Shown one piece after another: positions 49,045 through 61,479 of a DNA stretch of 64,000 nt. The stretch comes from Thysanoteuthis rhombus (taxonomy: Eukaryota > Mollusca > Cephalopoda > Oegopsida > Thysanoteuthidae), in contig OY735207.1 of the NCBI GenBank assembly GCA_963457665.1, forward strand, positions 35,824,816 through 35,888,815, given 5' to 3'. Both the position numbers and the translations under genes were made by a program. The notes beneath the pieces are model-generated. The model did not search any database. It was not told the origin of the DNA and was given only the letters and a program-made list of their open reading frames with translations. Every line of letters starts with the position of its first letter. The first letter of the stretch is position 1.

Positions 49045-50680
49045 TCTCTATTTTTCTACATGTTATTTGGTTCATTTTATGTCTTATTTGCCTGACGAAA
49101 AGACTCTTCTTATTATGGATTTTGGGGGATGCAAGGTAAGGACGCCTCGGAAACTGCTTCTTTATTACCTAATTCCATTCTGTTTCCTTGAGAGATCGAA
49201 CAGGAAGTCGACCCATAGTGTTGAATTTTTTTTTTTTTAAGAATACGTTTGATCTAAGGGTTTATTCAATATCCATGCAAAATATCAGACCCCTGGGATA
49301 TTTTATTTGGCCGTGATGTTCGCACAGAGAGACGGACGGACAAACAAATACAATAATCAGCGACTTTTTGCTTTAGATTAGATTTACAGGTATCGCCTGA
49401 TTTTAGATAGTTCACTTTACACGACTTCTCCTTCACGAAATTCCTACTTTACAACAGGTAAATATATGGTGGAAATGTTGAGCGTTCTTAGACTCCAATA
49501 ATAACCTATGTCTGTCAGCCTCGATATCGAAGGTTAAAATTCGTCGTTTGCTGTTAGTGATGTGGGAAGCCTGAAATGCAATGGAGACTCTGGGTAGTCG
49601 ACCCCCTTTCGCACTCAAAGCAGCATGGAGAATATTTTAAGTCAGAGAAACCATCCATGGTTTGAACTGAGTGTCAATAGCTAGCCTAAACTTGTTATCT
49701 CAATAAATAGTGTAACATAACTCACACTTTGACTTGGAGCTGACCTAGTGACACCAGGACCAACTTTCTCCATGAACGTATAAGCTGGCTCGTGGTATGG
49801 GGTAAGTTGGCCCTCTCATTTTCGGTGATCAGAAAACTTTTCACAGTAACACCGAGCAGTGCGATTTCAGTATCTTTTCAGGCTAACCTCCTAAAAAAAA
49901 AATCAGAAAATAAGATGTATTCAATTGTGATGCTAACACTGTCAAGATCTCTGTTCTGGGTAGAATGATAATTTGTAACTCATTCAGTGGACACTAAGAA
50001 TGTTAAAAATAAAAATAAAAGGAATTCATGGTAGACTGTGACAAGAGAGTAACAGATCTGCATAATTCCTTTTTGTCCAGGTCACGTGATCAAGCAAACA
50101 CAACCAGTAAAGAAAACAACACTTCGGCATTAATTTGTCAATGAGGACCAACTTTCCGCATGGCAAAGGGACCTGCTTGCCCCAACACAGATATATCTAT
50201 CTGGAGAGAGGGTGACATTTGCTAACTGTCGATGGACAGAGCAAAATCGTAACTTCTCAACGATACGTTTGATATGGAGGTTTCGCCCACAGCTGTTCAT
50301 GTCTCACTGACCATTCATTAGCTTTGAAACCTGACCTGAACAAATTTTCATGGTCCTGTTTTAATGATCAAAATCAGTTTTTTTTAGCATTTTACCTCAT
50401 CAGTTTACAACAGGTACGCACCAAATGTCAGGGGCAAAAATGCAGACAATCATGTGACTTGGTCAAGCGACGGAAATGACTGAAAATTAGGCTATAGATA
50501 AAAGCCTGCGATCTGACTTATCCCAGGGTCCGACTAGCCCGGCCTTCACTGTGCATAACTGCTTAGCCTCACGGATTTTTCTATCATGCAGTTTTTTGTA
50601 GGCACAGGAAAAACTGCAAACCTTACCTTAGCTTACATGCTCCTTCAAATTTGAAGTAATATTTGAATCTTTAATCATTC
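49045..50680. other. Intergenic, possible degraded repeats
   Basis: GGACCAACTTTC occurs at about 49759 and 50146, and AAGTTGGCCCT/CTTGCCCC variants lie between. GACGGACGGACAAACAAATAC at about 49332 is like the tail of the 31-kb element. No gene recognised. Confidence 0.45.
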
Positions 50681-50683
50681 ATC

Positions 50684-51015
50684 ATCATCAGTCTTTCAAC
50701 GTCCGTCGTTAGACATAGACCTTCCCCAGGATTTGCTACACTTGCGGAGCCAGTACTTCCTGAACTTGTCTAGCTCGTCTCTCTATCTAATATTCTGCTG
50801 GCCTCGGTTGCGCATGTGATCTCGGGGGATCCATGTCGTGAGTCGTGATGTCCATCAACTGTCCGCCATTCTTGCAACATGGCCAGCCCACCGCCAAAAA
50901 TTCGAGATTTTTAATGGATTCTATGATGTCCCTGACTCTTGTCTTTTCTCGGATGTACTGTGCTGTCTTGTGGTCTCTCCATGTGAGGCCTAGCATAATT
51001 CTTTCATGTGCACAT
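50684..51015 (-). mobile_element. RTE-like LINE 3' fragment
   Basis: ATCATCATC tail, then the family 3' end. Minus-strand translation contains HKTAQYIREKTRVRDI, IESIKNLEF and a GRP-type segment, with a small deletion near 50739 compared with other copies. 5' truncated. Confidence 0.8.
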
Positions 51016-52025
51016 TGCACGGTTCTTACTGTAAATATCAATGAAAATCTCATGCTAGTTTATTTGTCCGAGAATGCCCAAATATTTTCACATGAATTAA
51101 TGTTTACTGTTCTTCGCTTCTTTCTTCTTACGGAAGGATCCATGAGATGGCTCTACTTTTGAATATAAGGGAGACCTGTAAGATAAATTCATCCCTTTTT
51201 TATCATTAATTTGTCTTAGGAAAGCCCAGTTTCAAGTAAATTCGATAAAAAAAATCACGTTTGGTTATACATCTTTAATTTCAGCGTGCATTTTTCAAAT
51301 TGTCAAAACTGGTTCAACGTTGTTTAGGGAAAATGAAAAAAAACAAATAAGCAACATCCTCGGCATATATACTTTTCTATTTCAAGGAAAGTAAAAATGC
51401 GACTCCGATGTAAAAAGTGGTAAGTGCAGTTTATGGAAAAGCTACTGTAAATGAACAAACCTCTTGATAGTGGTCTGTGAAGCTTTGTACTGGAGATTTC
51501 TCGCCAAACGTTGCTCTACGGTTGAGTGCACCAGTTGAGGTTGATAGCTATTGAATCAAGACATTACTTATGATTAATGGTATACGCTGCAAGAGTTAGC
51601 CAACATAGTCAAAAATCTAAATCGATTGTTCAAAAGTATTGATTATGTCAGTCACTTTGATGCCTGACTTCTAGAGAAGTTGAGCAAAAACAAATCTACT
51701 GGACAGGACTTCTGTGTGCGTGTTGCTACTTTGACGCAATAAAAATGCTCCGTTTATCAATCTAATTGTGACGATCAATGAAGAGGGGACACTTTAGAAC
51801 AATATGAGACGCAGAAGATCACGTGGTTGGTCAAATGAATCGCCAATAATCGTACCAAAGGTTGTTCTCCATCTGGATCTGATGTTGTTCTATGTGTAAT
51901 GGTAATAGAAAATAGATTTTTGCAATGAAATCCTTCTGGAGAAACATTCAAATAAGTGCTGCTCCAAGTCAGCAATAGACTTAAAGCGTCTGGAATTGGT
52001 TGAGAAAATAGCGCATTATTCCGTT

Positions 52026-52830
52026 ATCATCATCATCATCATCATGAGTTTTTTACTGTCCGTCATTCGATATAAACTTTCTCCGGGACTCGCCACACCT
52101 CTCTATCGGGGGCGTCGAAGGGCCAACATTTTCTGACCCTGTCCAGTTTGTTGCGCCATCTCATATCCTGCCGGCCCCGATTCTGCATTTGATCTCTGAG
52201 GATCCATGTTGTGAGTCGTGGTGTCCATCGGTTGTCTGCCAGTCTTGCAACATGACCAGCCAATTGCCATTTAAGTTTCCCAATGGTCTCTATGATGTCT
52301 CAGACCCCTGTTTTTTCTTAATATCCTGAGCTGATACATTTCATATTCAGGTCGCATAATTCACAGTTTTTTGGGGGGAGTCAGTCTCTTGGTTAGTTTC
52401 CATGTTTCAGCTCCATTTGTGACTATCAGGAGGATGTGTTGGTTGTATACTTTTTGTTTTAATACTTATGGGATTTTTTTTTGGTTCTTGGTGGTTCAGT
52501 TTACTCTACCAAAGGCTTGTCATCCAGGAGCAATTCTTTGCTTGATTTCTTCTTCCTTTGAGGATTTCTTGGAGATTCGTTGTCCTAGGGAAATGTAGTA
52601 GTGTCCAGTCCAGCTTTGTGTTTTCGATTTTGACCGTTGAGCATTTAATTCCGACACGTTCGTTGTATATGACCTTTGTTTTGCTGAAGTTCATGTGAAG
52701 GTCAACTTTCTTTGTTCAGTTTGTCCAGCATTAGTTGGATGTCGTGGGGGTTTTCTGCAAAAAGGATAATGTCGTCTGCAAATCTGAGGTTACTTCGGTG
52801 TATTCCACCAAAATAACGCTAAACCATGTA
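52026..52830 (-). pseudogene. RTE-like LINE, second-longest copy, FADD motif retained
   Basis: Reads from an (ATC)n tail into the C-terminal block (MAGHVARLADNRWTPRLTTW), then DLHMNFSKTKVIYNERV. At the right end GGIHRSNLRFADDIILFAEN is followed by PHDIQLML. The FADD catalytic motif is intact here, unlike the 6.8-kb copy, but the ORF is interrupted and its 5' half is absent. Confidence 0.85.
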
Positions 52831-52834
52831 TGTT

Positions 52835-55800
52835 CCTTTGCTGACTTTACATGTATGAAAGAGACATGCTCATCCATCACATTAAAAATGCAATATTAAA
52901 TCAAATGAAAAACCAACTAAAAGCAGACGCTCCATTCCAGATAAAATTCATGTGTCTCTTATTGTAAAATCTTTAAAAAAAACAATCTTCAAGATTAGAA
53001 GTGTCATTATCGTAATCTATCACTAACTCCATACTTATTGAATGCAAGATTGAATGCAAGATGAACTAAAGTAATCAGGATCCCCACTAGAGGGACTTAT
53101 TCCCACCCTCCTAAACACTAGCCTTTAGAAGCGAACATAACGCCTATTCTTAGGAATATGACACTGGGAGACAAGACCATATAAACGAAATAACTTTCCA
53201 CAACCAGTTTAATGGACGCAGCTTAGATTTTAACAAAAAGAAGACTTAATTTTCTAAAGTATCCATATTGGAATTCCCTTCAACCGACTAAAAGCCGACA
53301 CCCTATTTCCCTCAAGTGAAACTAATAAATACAGAATATCTATTCTCTGCTCTATGGTCTCCATACATTCTAAACTATGTTCTTCAGAAGAGATGCATCA
53401 ATTCTGCTGGACTGGACAAACATGTACACTGAAAGAAAAAGAACCTCTATAGTAGACTATACAGTGAATTCTTTTAGTCAGTATCTGATAACTTATATCA
53501 GTTACTTTGAATGTTCAAGTCCTCAAATATCCAACCGAAAAATATATCAAATTAAGCTGCTAAAAATCGAAAATTAGACTCATTTGAGTATTAACAACTC
53601 ATGTTCTATTTTTCTAAATGATCTCATCAATTTTGCTTACCCAGCAGTCAGGGGGACAGTTTGGTGATCGCTCTTAGCCCAATAAATAAACCCGATCTTA
53701 GTAAATAATTCAACTATCTAACTTCCTCTCAGCACTTCAAAAATCAGGATCACCTATAGAGAGTTGAGTTTGACCTTGACATGCTATGGTTGTAGTCAGA
53801 TGATACTCTGGTATTTGCAAAAATAGTTGCTTGAGGTAATGAGAGACTCTGTCGTGGGTGGGGGGAGGATGAATACACAGATCTTTGAAATTTTTTTCAT
53901 TATTTGTGAACGAAGGGAATTTTTTTCTTGTTCTGAAAGGATAAAAGAAGCAAAAAAGCTGTTAGTCAATACAAAAGTAGCCTAAAATATTTGCTTTCTT
54001 TCAAATGTTTATTTAGGGGAATCGTATGTTAGTTTATTGTACGTTATTTTCTTTGAAAATGAAACGATTGCTAGTGGAAAAAATTGCCTACCCATTCGGT
54101 AAGACTTGGGTCAATAGTTCTTATACTGATATAACTAATCAAGAATAGATATCGATTATTTTTTCAACTCGAATTTTTTGACTTGCTGGGCTCCAGTTTT
54201 GCAATGTTTATATCTTCAAGCCCTTGAGAACTTGTATTTATTTACGCTAATCATATTTAACTGATGGTTGAAGTTAAATAATAACACAAATCACTAGATA
54301 ATAATTGGGACCAACAAACCTGTATCCAATTTCAGTAATTAAAACACTGCTGAAACTGCCATCCTCAGCTGAACAAGGCTGCTCCCAGGTTATCTTTCGG
54401 GGACTTGGTTAACTGCATGACTGCTCCATTACATGAATAGATATTTTTAAAAGTAAAGGAGTCAGGGAGCGGTTGCGACTAGAGACGGTTGCAACAAGTC
54501 TTATTTCTCTGATCAGATACATGCTATTGTGATGACACTCATACTGCACGTCATAGTTAGACTCCCACCCCACCAGGACGACAGAATACACATTTAACAT
54601 TGACTGTTGCATTTATTAAGTGCTTTGCAGGTATGAAAGTAATTTTTTCATGAGCTGTTTATTTATCGTACTGCTCTGACCATTCGTATGAATAAGATAA
54701 GAGTTCATTACATTGCAAAATGTTCCATTCTTTCCGTCGAACACTGAAATAGGGAGAGATTAAATAGCATCTGTGATATCTGCACATTAACCCAAGGGAA
54801 CCTATGATCTATGAAGAGACAAGCAAAAATCAGTAATGTCATTTGCTAAATAGATAATGCTATTATACTATTGTATATAGATTAATAAATCTATTATAAA
54901 ACAATGCATATTTTCAAAACACTATGCTCATTGACACAAAAAGCAAAAGTTAATTAGCGAAATGTAATGTATCTTTAACAAGTAGCAACCGTCCCCAAGG
55001 TTGGGAACAGTTGCTGCAACTGACTTCTTCCATTCAAATAAATATTTTGAACGATCTGTCATAGTTTATAATTTTTGAATGGTATGAGTCATTAGCAGAC
55101 GGATGTAAGTTTAATACATAATCTTTTGGTTGGTCTAGTCTAAATAGTTTCTTAGTAACGAAGAGTAATGCAAAAAGTGTTGCAACCATCCCTAGTCCCC
55201 CCTATGAGTACTGAGTAAGTAAATAAATTGAAATAATACGAGCGTTATATACGTCTCTTATGGTTGCTTAGTACTTTTACTTTCTTCTCAACAAAATTTT
55301 AACTTCACTGAACCGAGTACTAAAGTTTCATACTCACGACAGAACATTTTTCAGGGAAGTTAGGCTTGGAATATCGATATAACACAATATTCTTACTCCG
55401 GTTCTCTTTTCATTTGACCTTGTGCGGTCTCAAAATAAGCCGAGTAAACATCATGTACAAATATCAAGTTAGTTAAAAATGAATTAGTAGTTCTACTCTA
55501 AGCCAATAATTGCATTCTCAAGGAAGCTAAATCTTTGTATTGTGTTAAGAACAAGTCCTGGTGTTTGCATTAGCACAATAGAATTAATTAAGATCATCAA
55601 AAAAGGTTTACGCACCATTAACTTTCTCAAAATCGAAGCAAATATATAAAATGGCTGAACATATTTGTCGGATTCAAAGCCCCGTGCGGATATTGAAGCC
55701 TTTCTTTATTTTGTTGATCTTGTTACAACAACGTTCCGACTGAACCTTTCTACAGCATTCCGTAGGTGCATGATTACACAAAAAGGACCTCTTCATCTAC

Positions 55801-57075
55801 AAAAAAACACATCAATATTTCTCTTACGAAAATAACAATACAAGAAAGAATCTAATTGTCCAATAAAGCTTGAAATATTTATGACTTTTCTCAAAGTCAA
55901 TATTTTTTCATCCGAAGCAGATTTTAGTGCAAGGTCAGATTCATGGGCGACTCAGAGGACGGAACTAAACTAACACTGACTTACGAGAGTAGCAGGCTTA
56001 CTATCATACTACAGCAGGTATTTGTTGAAAAGTAACTAAATTTGGCACAAGGTCATATTTGCAAGACACCCACGCTCTCATTTATTCTGTATTATTTGAA
56101 ACGACAAGAAAACACCTGCCAATACGAAAGTAATCAACGCATTTAATCTAATGCTTACCTTTTTTTTTATTGTTTCTCCAAGGGATTGAGAATTTATTCA
56201 TTGTCCTTGACTTTTTTCTTCATGAACAAATACAAACGATCATTTTAGGCTTAGTCCCTGGGACATCTTGAAGTAAACTGATTGTATACCAAAAGTAATT
56301 ATCAACCCAACACTTCAATATTGATTACAGAGTCACCCCAACATTTAATTCCAATATTAAAGATTACAGTAGTCCAGCATACTATTATAAAGTTATTTTA
56401 AATAATTTTTTTTTAAATTTACTCCAAAAATAAGTGAATATGTCTTGATTTTTGTTTGATAATTAGTTTTGTTTCTGATTAAACCGGGAAATTGCTTGTT
56501 TCCTGCTTCGCATACTTTATACAGAAACTGAAAATATACGTAATTCAATTTTTCACTTGTTGCTTAGTATAACCTGATCATCTGCTTTCTTGGACCAACT
56601 AGCTTTAATCTAGTTGTGCCCCGGAATCTCCTGTGTTAACAAGAGTAGCTGATATCAAAAAGGATTCAAATTTGTATTAGAAAACAGCTATAATTTTATA
56701 GCGCATGAACACTTATAAGAATCACAATGTATTAGTCATTTCATTTGCATGACAAGTATAAGGGGACATATTTTGCAGATCTTACAAAACGACGAAAGAA
56801 TGTACATGTTTACCAAGATTGTACATGTTTACACAGATTAGCCTTTTCTAGTACAAAGCCTCAATACTAGACAACCCACTGTACTCACAAACAATGGCTT
56901 GTAAGACAAGTAAGCAAACCATCGCTTTAGATTAGCTGTTCTTAATTAAGTAGCACTCTTGGTAGTAGAATAGTTAATGTGTTGATCTTACAAGTTAGTG
57001 GGAATGAGATTGAACCTTGCTGCATGATTTAGAAATGTTGCCTTCTGTCTCGAAAAGCCGACTCCAAGAAATACT
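52835..57075. other. Gene-poor AT-rich stretch
   Basis: No coding region recognised. GGTTGCAAC/GCAACCGTCCC-like strings recur near 54490, 54985 and 55180, too short to define an element. TTTGGCACAAGGTC at about 56041 resembles the SINE motif. Confidence 0.5.
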
Positions 57076-57079
57076 TACT

Positions 57080-57150
57080 TTAAGTTGGCGTAGTGACGAT
57101 TAGCAAGTGGGTCTCGCTGGTCATTGCTTGTGTGTTCGATTCTTACGGTT
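57080..57150 (+). mobile_element. Possible tRNA-derived SINE head
   Basis: TTGGCGTAGTGACGATTAGC and, 40 bp on, TGTGTTCGATTCTTACGG resemble polymerase III A and B boxes. No intact cloverleaf and no clear body. Confidence 0.35.
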
Positions 57151-57154
57151 GTTG

Positions 57155-58055
57155 TTGCCTAGCGTTGGACTTAGCTTAGTATACATCTACTAATATTGTA
57201 GTATAAAAGCTGTTGTCTTTTTGTTGCTAGGAGAGGTTATTCTTCTGTCTCATTCAAGCACACAGAAAAAGAGGAAGAGATTACTGCAAACACCCAGATA
57301 CAAAATTGGCTCTTACTGTTGGTAAGGAAGGCTTTGCTGTGTGTGTATGTTCGCTAATTAAGGTGGGCGACTGCTGCTAGTAATACAACTACAGCTACTG
57401 ATGTTGCTGCTGATCTATCAAATTCGTTTTTGCACGGTTCTGTCGCCTCATTTTCTTCAAATTATACGGGAAAAAAACAGAAAATTTCAAGAGTTTTGGT
57501 TGGTTTGTGTTTTTTGCAATAGATATATTCATACTAGAATATATATTTAAATAGTTTATCAAGGCGTGGGTAATCCAATCATTTTAATGTTACTATGCTA
57601 GTTATATAAATATTTACTAAACTTAGCCTAGTCTGAAATAAAACTACCACAGTGGCTTGCAATATAGGGTTGCTTATTATCGCCCAAGAATAGTAGTTCT
57701 ATTATACTTATGAACTAACTTGACGTGAGGACCACAAAGTAGCTTACTATAGTCATTGCACTACGGCAAGTATCTTGATTAAATTATGGAATGTTCTTTT
57801 ACAAATACAGATATAGAAAAAAGTGAGAAAAGGAGCGGAAATTGTCAACGGTGGTTTCGGGGTGAAGGAATGTATGCCAAAAATGTCATCATAATAAAGA
57901 TGACTGATTATATTGAATGACGATACATATTATGATGATATAGTCTTTATCGTTATAAAACTACACATAATGATGGTGCAATTTATTTACTCTTCCACCA
58001 GAGCAAAATGCAACACAAGGTCAGGTCTTTACGTGGGGAAAATAAGTGACACTCA
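57155..58055. other. No recognisable feature
   Basis: AT-rich intergenic sequence. Confidence 0.5.
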
Positions 58056-58059
58056 TGAA

Positions 58060-58390
58060 AAATAGCCCCAGCCGACGCGACTTTGATTGCTAAGCAACCG
58101 TGGTTGCAAAAGCAACTGCAGTCACGGAAGCGTCAGGATGAGCCCAACCTGTCCCTTTAAGTGCAATGGGACAGTGCTGCCCTGGGGCAACGGATCCCCC
58201 GCAGCTGGGCTGAGTGATAGAAAAGGGAGCCAAAGGACGAGTCCAAAGGCTACCAATGCGCATAGCAATACGGCGACACATTTTACCGGCGCACTCAGTC
58301 TTTGAAACTCACCACACCACAATCTCCGGCCAATTAGCAGGCAAGTGTCAGTACCGGCGTCTCAGGATATGCCGTCGAAGAGATACTACA
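58060..58390. promoter_or_regulatory. CpG-rich patch with two X-box-like palindromes
   Basis: GC- and CpG-rich against very AT-rich surroundings. TTGCTAAGCAA (within 58086-58098) and GTTGCAAAAGCAAC (58103-58116) are inverted repeats close to the RFX X-box consensus, 4 bp apart. No gene was recognised on either side within the window. Confidence 0.35.
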
Positions 58391-58675
58391 CTTTAATCCA
58401 TAATGCTAGTACATTTTGTTGTTGCTATTGCTGTTCGTGGCGGCATTATTGAGTAGATGTCATTATCAGTGAAAAATATCATAAAAGTGTTTATGACTTT
58501 AACGTTGTAAAGGCAAGGAAGATAGCAACTGTAACGTTGATAATTCTATCAAAATTATTGGGGATTTCAGTAATAGTGATCATTAGAAACCGTCTACCTG
58601 AACTGTCACCGGAAGAGTGAACATATTTTCTCCCTTTTTATCCTCTTTTTCCATTGGACTCGCTGACCGCATAGC

Positions 58676-58692
58676 TATGTATGTATGTATGC
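58676..58692. repeat. (ATGT)n short microsatellite
   Basis: Four units just before copy 3 of the second unnamed repeat. Confidence 0.7.
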
Positions 58693-58699
58693 ATACAGG

Positions 58700-59040
58700 G
58701 CGTATCAATGGTTTGAAAAGTTTAAGCATTCACTCCTTATTATGACTAGAAATTACTTTTTGGAGTCTTTTTCAAATTCCCACTAAATAGGTTTTTAGCT
58801 GGCAATTCAATTTGAATTGTTAGTTTATGCTATATTGGTCCCTTAGTTTGTGTCCAACAGTGTTCGTGTTTGTCTTTTGGAAATTCGGACTTATAAGTGA
58901 TCAGAGAGTCGAAGGAAGAAAGTTATTCATTGGTCACCTCTTTTTTAATTTTATTTAATTGATCACCCTAATACGGCATGCTACTAAAAAGACGTTAGTT
59001 GTACTACGGTTTCTATTGGCTGAATAACCCGACCTATGAT
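58700..59040 (+). repeat. Second unnamed repeat, copy 3 (longest)
   Basis: CACTCCTTATTATGACTAGA, AGTTTATGCTATATTGGTCC, GGAAATTCGGACTT, AAGTGATCAGAGAGTCGAA and GGTTTCTATTGGCTGAATAA align with the two intronic copies. It extends slightly further than copy 1 in the middle. Confidence 0.65.
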
Positions 59041-59477
59041 ATAATTTCTAATTAGGAGAGCTATTAAGATCCTAATGACAATGACGATAGCTTATTTGTT
59101 CTTTCGAGACAACCGGTATTTATTCGAGTCAGGTTTGAAAAGATTTCAATCTCGTCACGAGATTTTCAATTTGTATTTTTTCATTGAGGATAATGATTGA
59201 AAGACATAAAAGAAAGAGAGAGAAAGAGAAGAAAAAGAAGAGTAGACATTTTTCTTGTTCTGCTAATAACGCCCACGCTTTTGCTAATTTCTCAACTCAG
59301 GGCCATTCACGCTAAAACTCGGACATCTATTAGTTCATTTTTATACTGTTATTTTCTGTTGCGATCATTAAATAGAATTGATCAAGTCTTTTACATAAGA
59401 CTGTTTTCATTTCTTCTTTATTTTTACCCTCCTTACATTTTCTCTTCCTTTTCTTGCTTATTCATTTATCTCACGTC

Positions 59478-59817
59478 GGCTATGCTCAACCTCACATGGA
59501 GAGATTATAAGATAGCACGGTATATTTGAGAAAAGACAAGATTTCGAAGTATCATAAAAAGCATTAGAAAACTCAAATGGCAATGGGCTGGACATGTTGC
59601 AGGGATGTAAGACAACTGCTGAACATCACAACTCACAACATGAATCGCTAAAGATCATGTGCGAAATTGTAGCCGACGGAAAGTAAAAAATGGCGTGACA
59701 AGCTCGACGAATTCAGGAAATACTGGCTCCGCCAGGTCCACGGTAGAGAAATCTGGTGAATCTTGGGGAGGGTCTATGTCAAACGATGGACACTAAAAGG
59801 CTGATGATAATGATGAA
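59478..59817 (+). mobile_element. RTE-like LINE 3' fragment
   Basis: From ATGCTCAACCTCACATGGAG through AAACTCAAATGGCAATGGGC to GGACACTAAAAGGCTGATG and an imperfect GATAATGATG tail. The reading frame has stops. Confidence 0.8.
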
Positions 59818-59819
59818 GC

Positions 59820-60445
59820 TCATCTGATATCAACTCAGAAAGATCAAATGAATGTAAATCACGTGGTGCCAATCTTTCAAGTTAAATCGGTCTTACTTCT
59901 ATAGGTCACCACTTGTAGGTGGTTGCTATAGTGGGTGACAGAGAGTAGTAGTAGGGTTCTGTGTAGCGACGAAATAGTATAGTTGTTTAGGACAAGTGAT
60001 TTTGTTTTCACGTGATTTGTCTTCACCGCCACATGCCGACGTCACTGGTAGTGTTGGAAAGTAAACGATAATCGCCATGACAGAAGGGATAATTAAGACA
60101 CGGCAAGTATGGATATGGACACGGAGATGAAAAAGAGTTCGTAATTGTAATGAAGAAGTAACCGACTCAGAAAGCCGGAGCAAATGAACATGCACGTTCA
60201 AAGTTTTTATAGACAGTAGCTAAAGGAAATGATGTTCTGTATATGTAGCTAGAATTGAGGTTTCGTATCTAAAGCTAATACTTATTCATTTCTGCATATG
60301 ATTTTAATTTGAAATGAAGGAGACGCTACATTCGCTTTGAAAATCAGCATTCAAAATTATGGTTTCCACTGAAACTAAAGCAGTAACCATCGATGCCGGT
60401 AGGAAATAGGCAACTATCTCATCGACGATGATGTTTATATACTTG
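59820..60445. other. No recognisable feature
   Basis: Intergenic. A 91-codon minus-strand frame (59926-60201) is not protein-like. Confidence 0.5.
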
Positions 60446-60449
60446 TAAC

Positions 60450-60590
60450 AACATAAAAACGTCAATAGGTCCCTAACCTAAGAATGAAAAAAAGCATTTA
60501 TTTTGCACAACAACATTTATTTTTGAACATGATATCCTTCTTTTCCATGCACTTAACCCAATGCTTCTGTATTTATGCATCAAAAAATCC
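60450..60590 (-). mobile_element. Decayed repeat end, possibly mariner transposase C-terminus, copy 2
   Basis: The minus strand reads KHWVKCMEKKDIMFKNK, which resembles the R.W.KCI.. ending of mariner transposases, followed by an A/T-rich tail shared with 23.0 kb. No catalytic DDD region is visible. Confidence 0.4.
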
Positions 60591-60649
60591 AAATCAAAAT
60601 TCATTGATCAAATTTGTCAGGCTGAGAAGTCATTAATCCTCCCAGGTAC

Positions 60650-61345
60650 CTATACTTACGAAGGTTAAAATAGTCAACGAAATTATTGTTGACTTTTGTC
60701 GTTAACACTTCAAGCTACATAAAACTTAGGCAGAAGAAAAAATATCTAAAATTTCGATATCAATGCTACTATAATTTTAGAATTCATAATAGTTTCAAAC
60801 GTAGGTCAGATCTTCTGTGTACGAGGCTTTAATTATAATTGCAATGGTTTAAGGCAATCATGATAAATGTCACGATATTGCTCAGTGATTTTCCCCCTAA
60901 AATCATCCAAGACAAGAAGACTTTGAGATAACTATTTTCTGTAATTCATTTTGCTTCAATCTTTTGTATATCTTTTATATACCTTCATCGGTTCAATTTA
61001 ATTAATTACTTGTGAATTGATTCATACCAAGGAAGGTTAAAATAGTTGACGAAGACCATCATTAACCTCTGCGAGCCAATTTTTTAATCCTTGGCTTAAT
61101 TCACATGAAATCCAACATTGCCATCAGCCTGAAATGGGTGAGAGTCACTAACAATGAACAGACCAAAATTTTTCAAGTTCAAAACACAATTTAATTACTT
61201 TATCCTTTCTCAATTCTGCATTTTCTATTTTTCTTCTTCCCTCCATTTTTAATCATTTGTAAGTTTACTCACTAATGTTTAAAATAGTCAATAAAAACCA
61301 TCATATACCCTTGTGGGCTAACTTATTTTTTATCCTTTGTTTAAT
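60650..61345 (+). repeat. Threefold degenerate repeat
   Basis: GGTTAAAATAGTCAACGAA (60664), GGTTAAAATAGTTGACGAAG (61034) and GTTTAAAATAGTCAATAAA (61278). The last two are followed by a matching CCATCAT.. and a GGGC/GAGC CAA/TAA TTTTTTAATCCTT block. Spacing 370 and 244 bp. Confidence 0.5.
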
Positions 61346-61479
61346 CTGTATACTATTTAGCTTGACTAGAAGAAGAAAATCTTCAGATTTAGGTACCGCA
61401 AATCTTTCAATTCAACATCCACAAATAATGGAACCCACAGATAAAAGCCTGTGGCCATGGAGATTTAATTATTGAAATT

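Noticed and set aside
54409..55200. Recurring GGTTGCAAC / GCAACCGTCCC strings
   Set aside because: Each match is only about 10 bp with no shared flanks; chance or a very old repeat cannot be separated.
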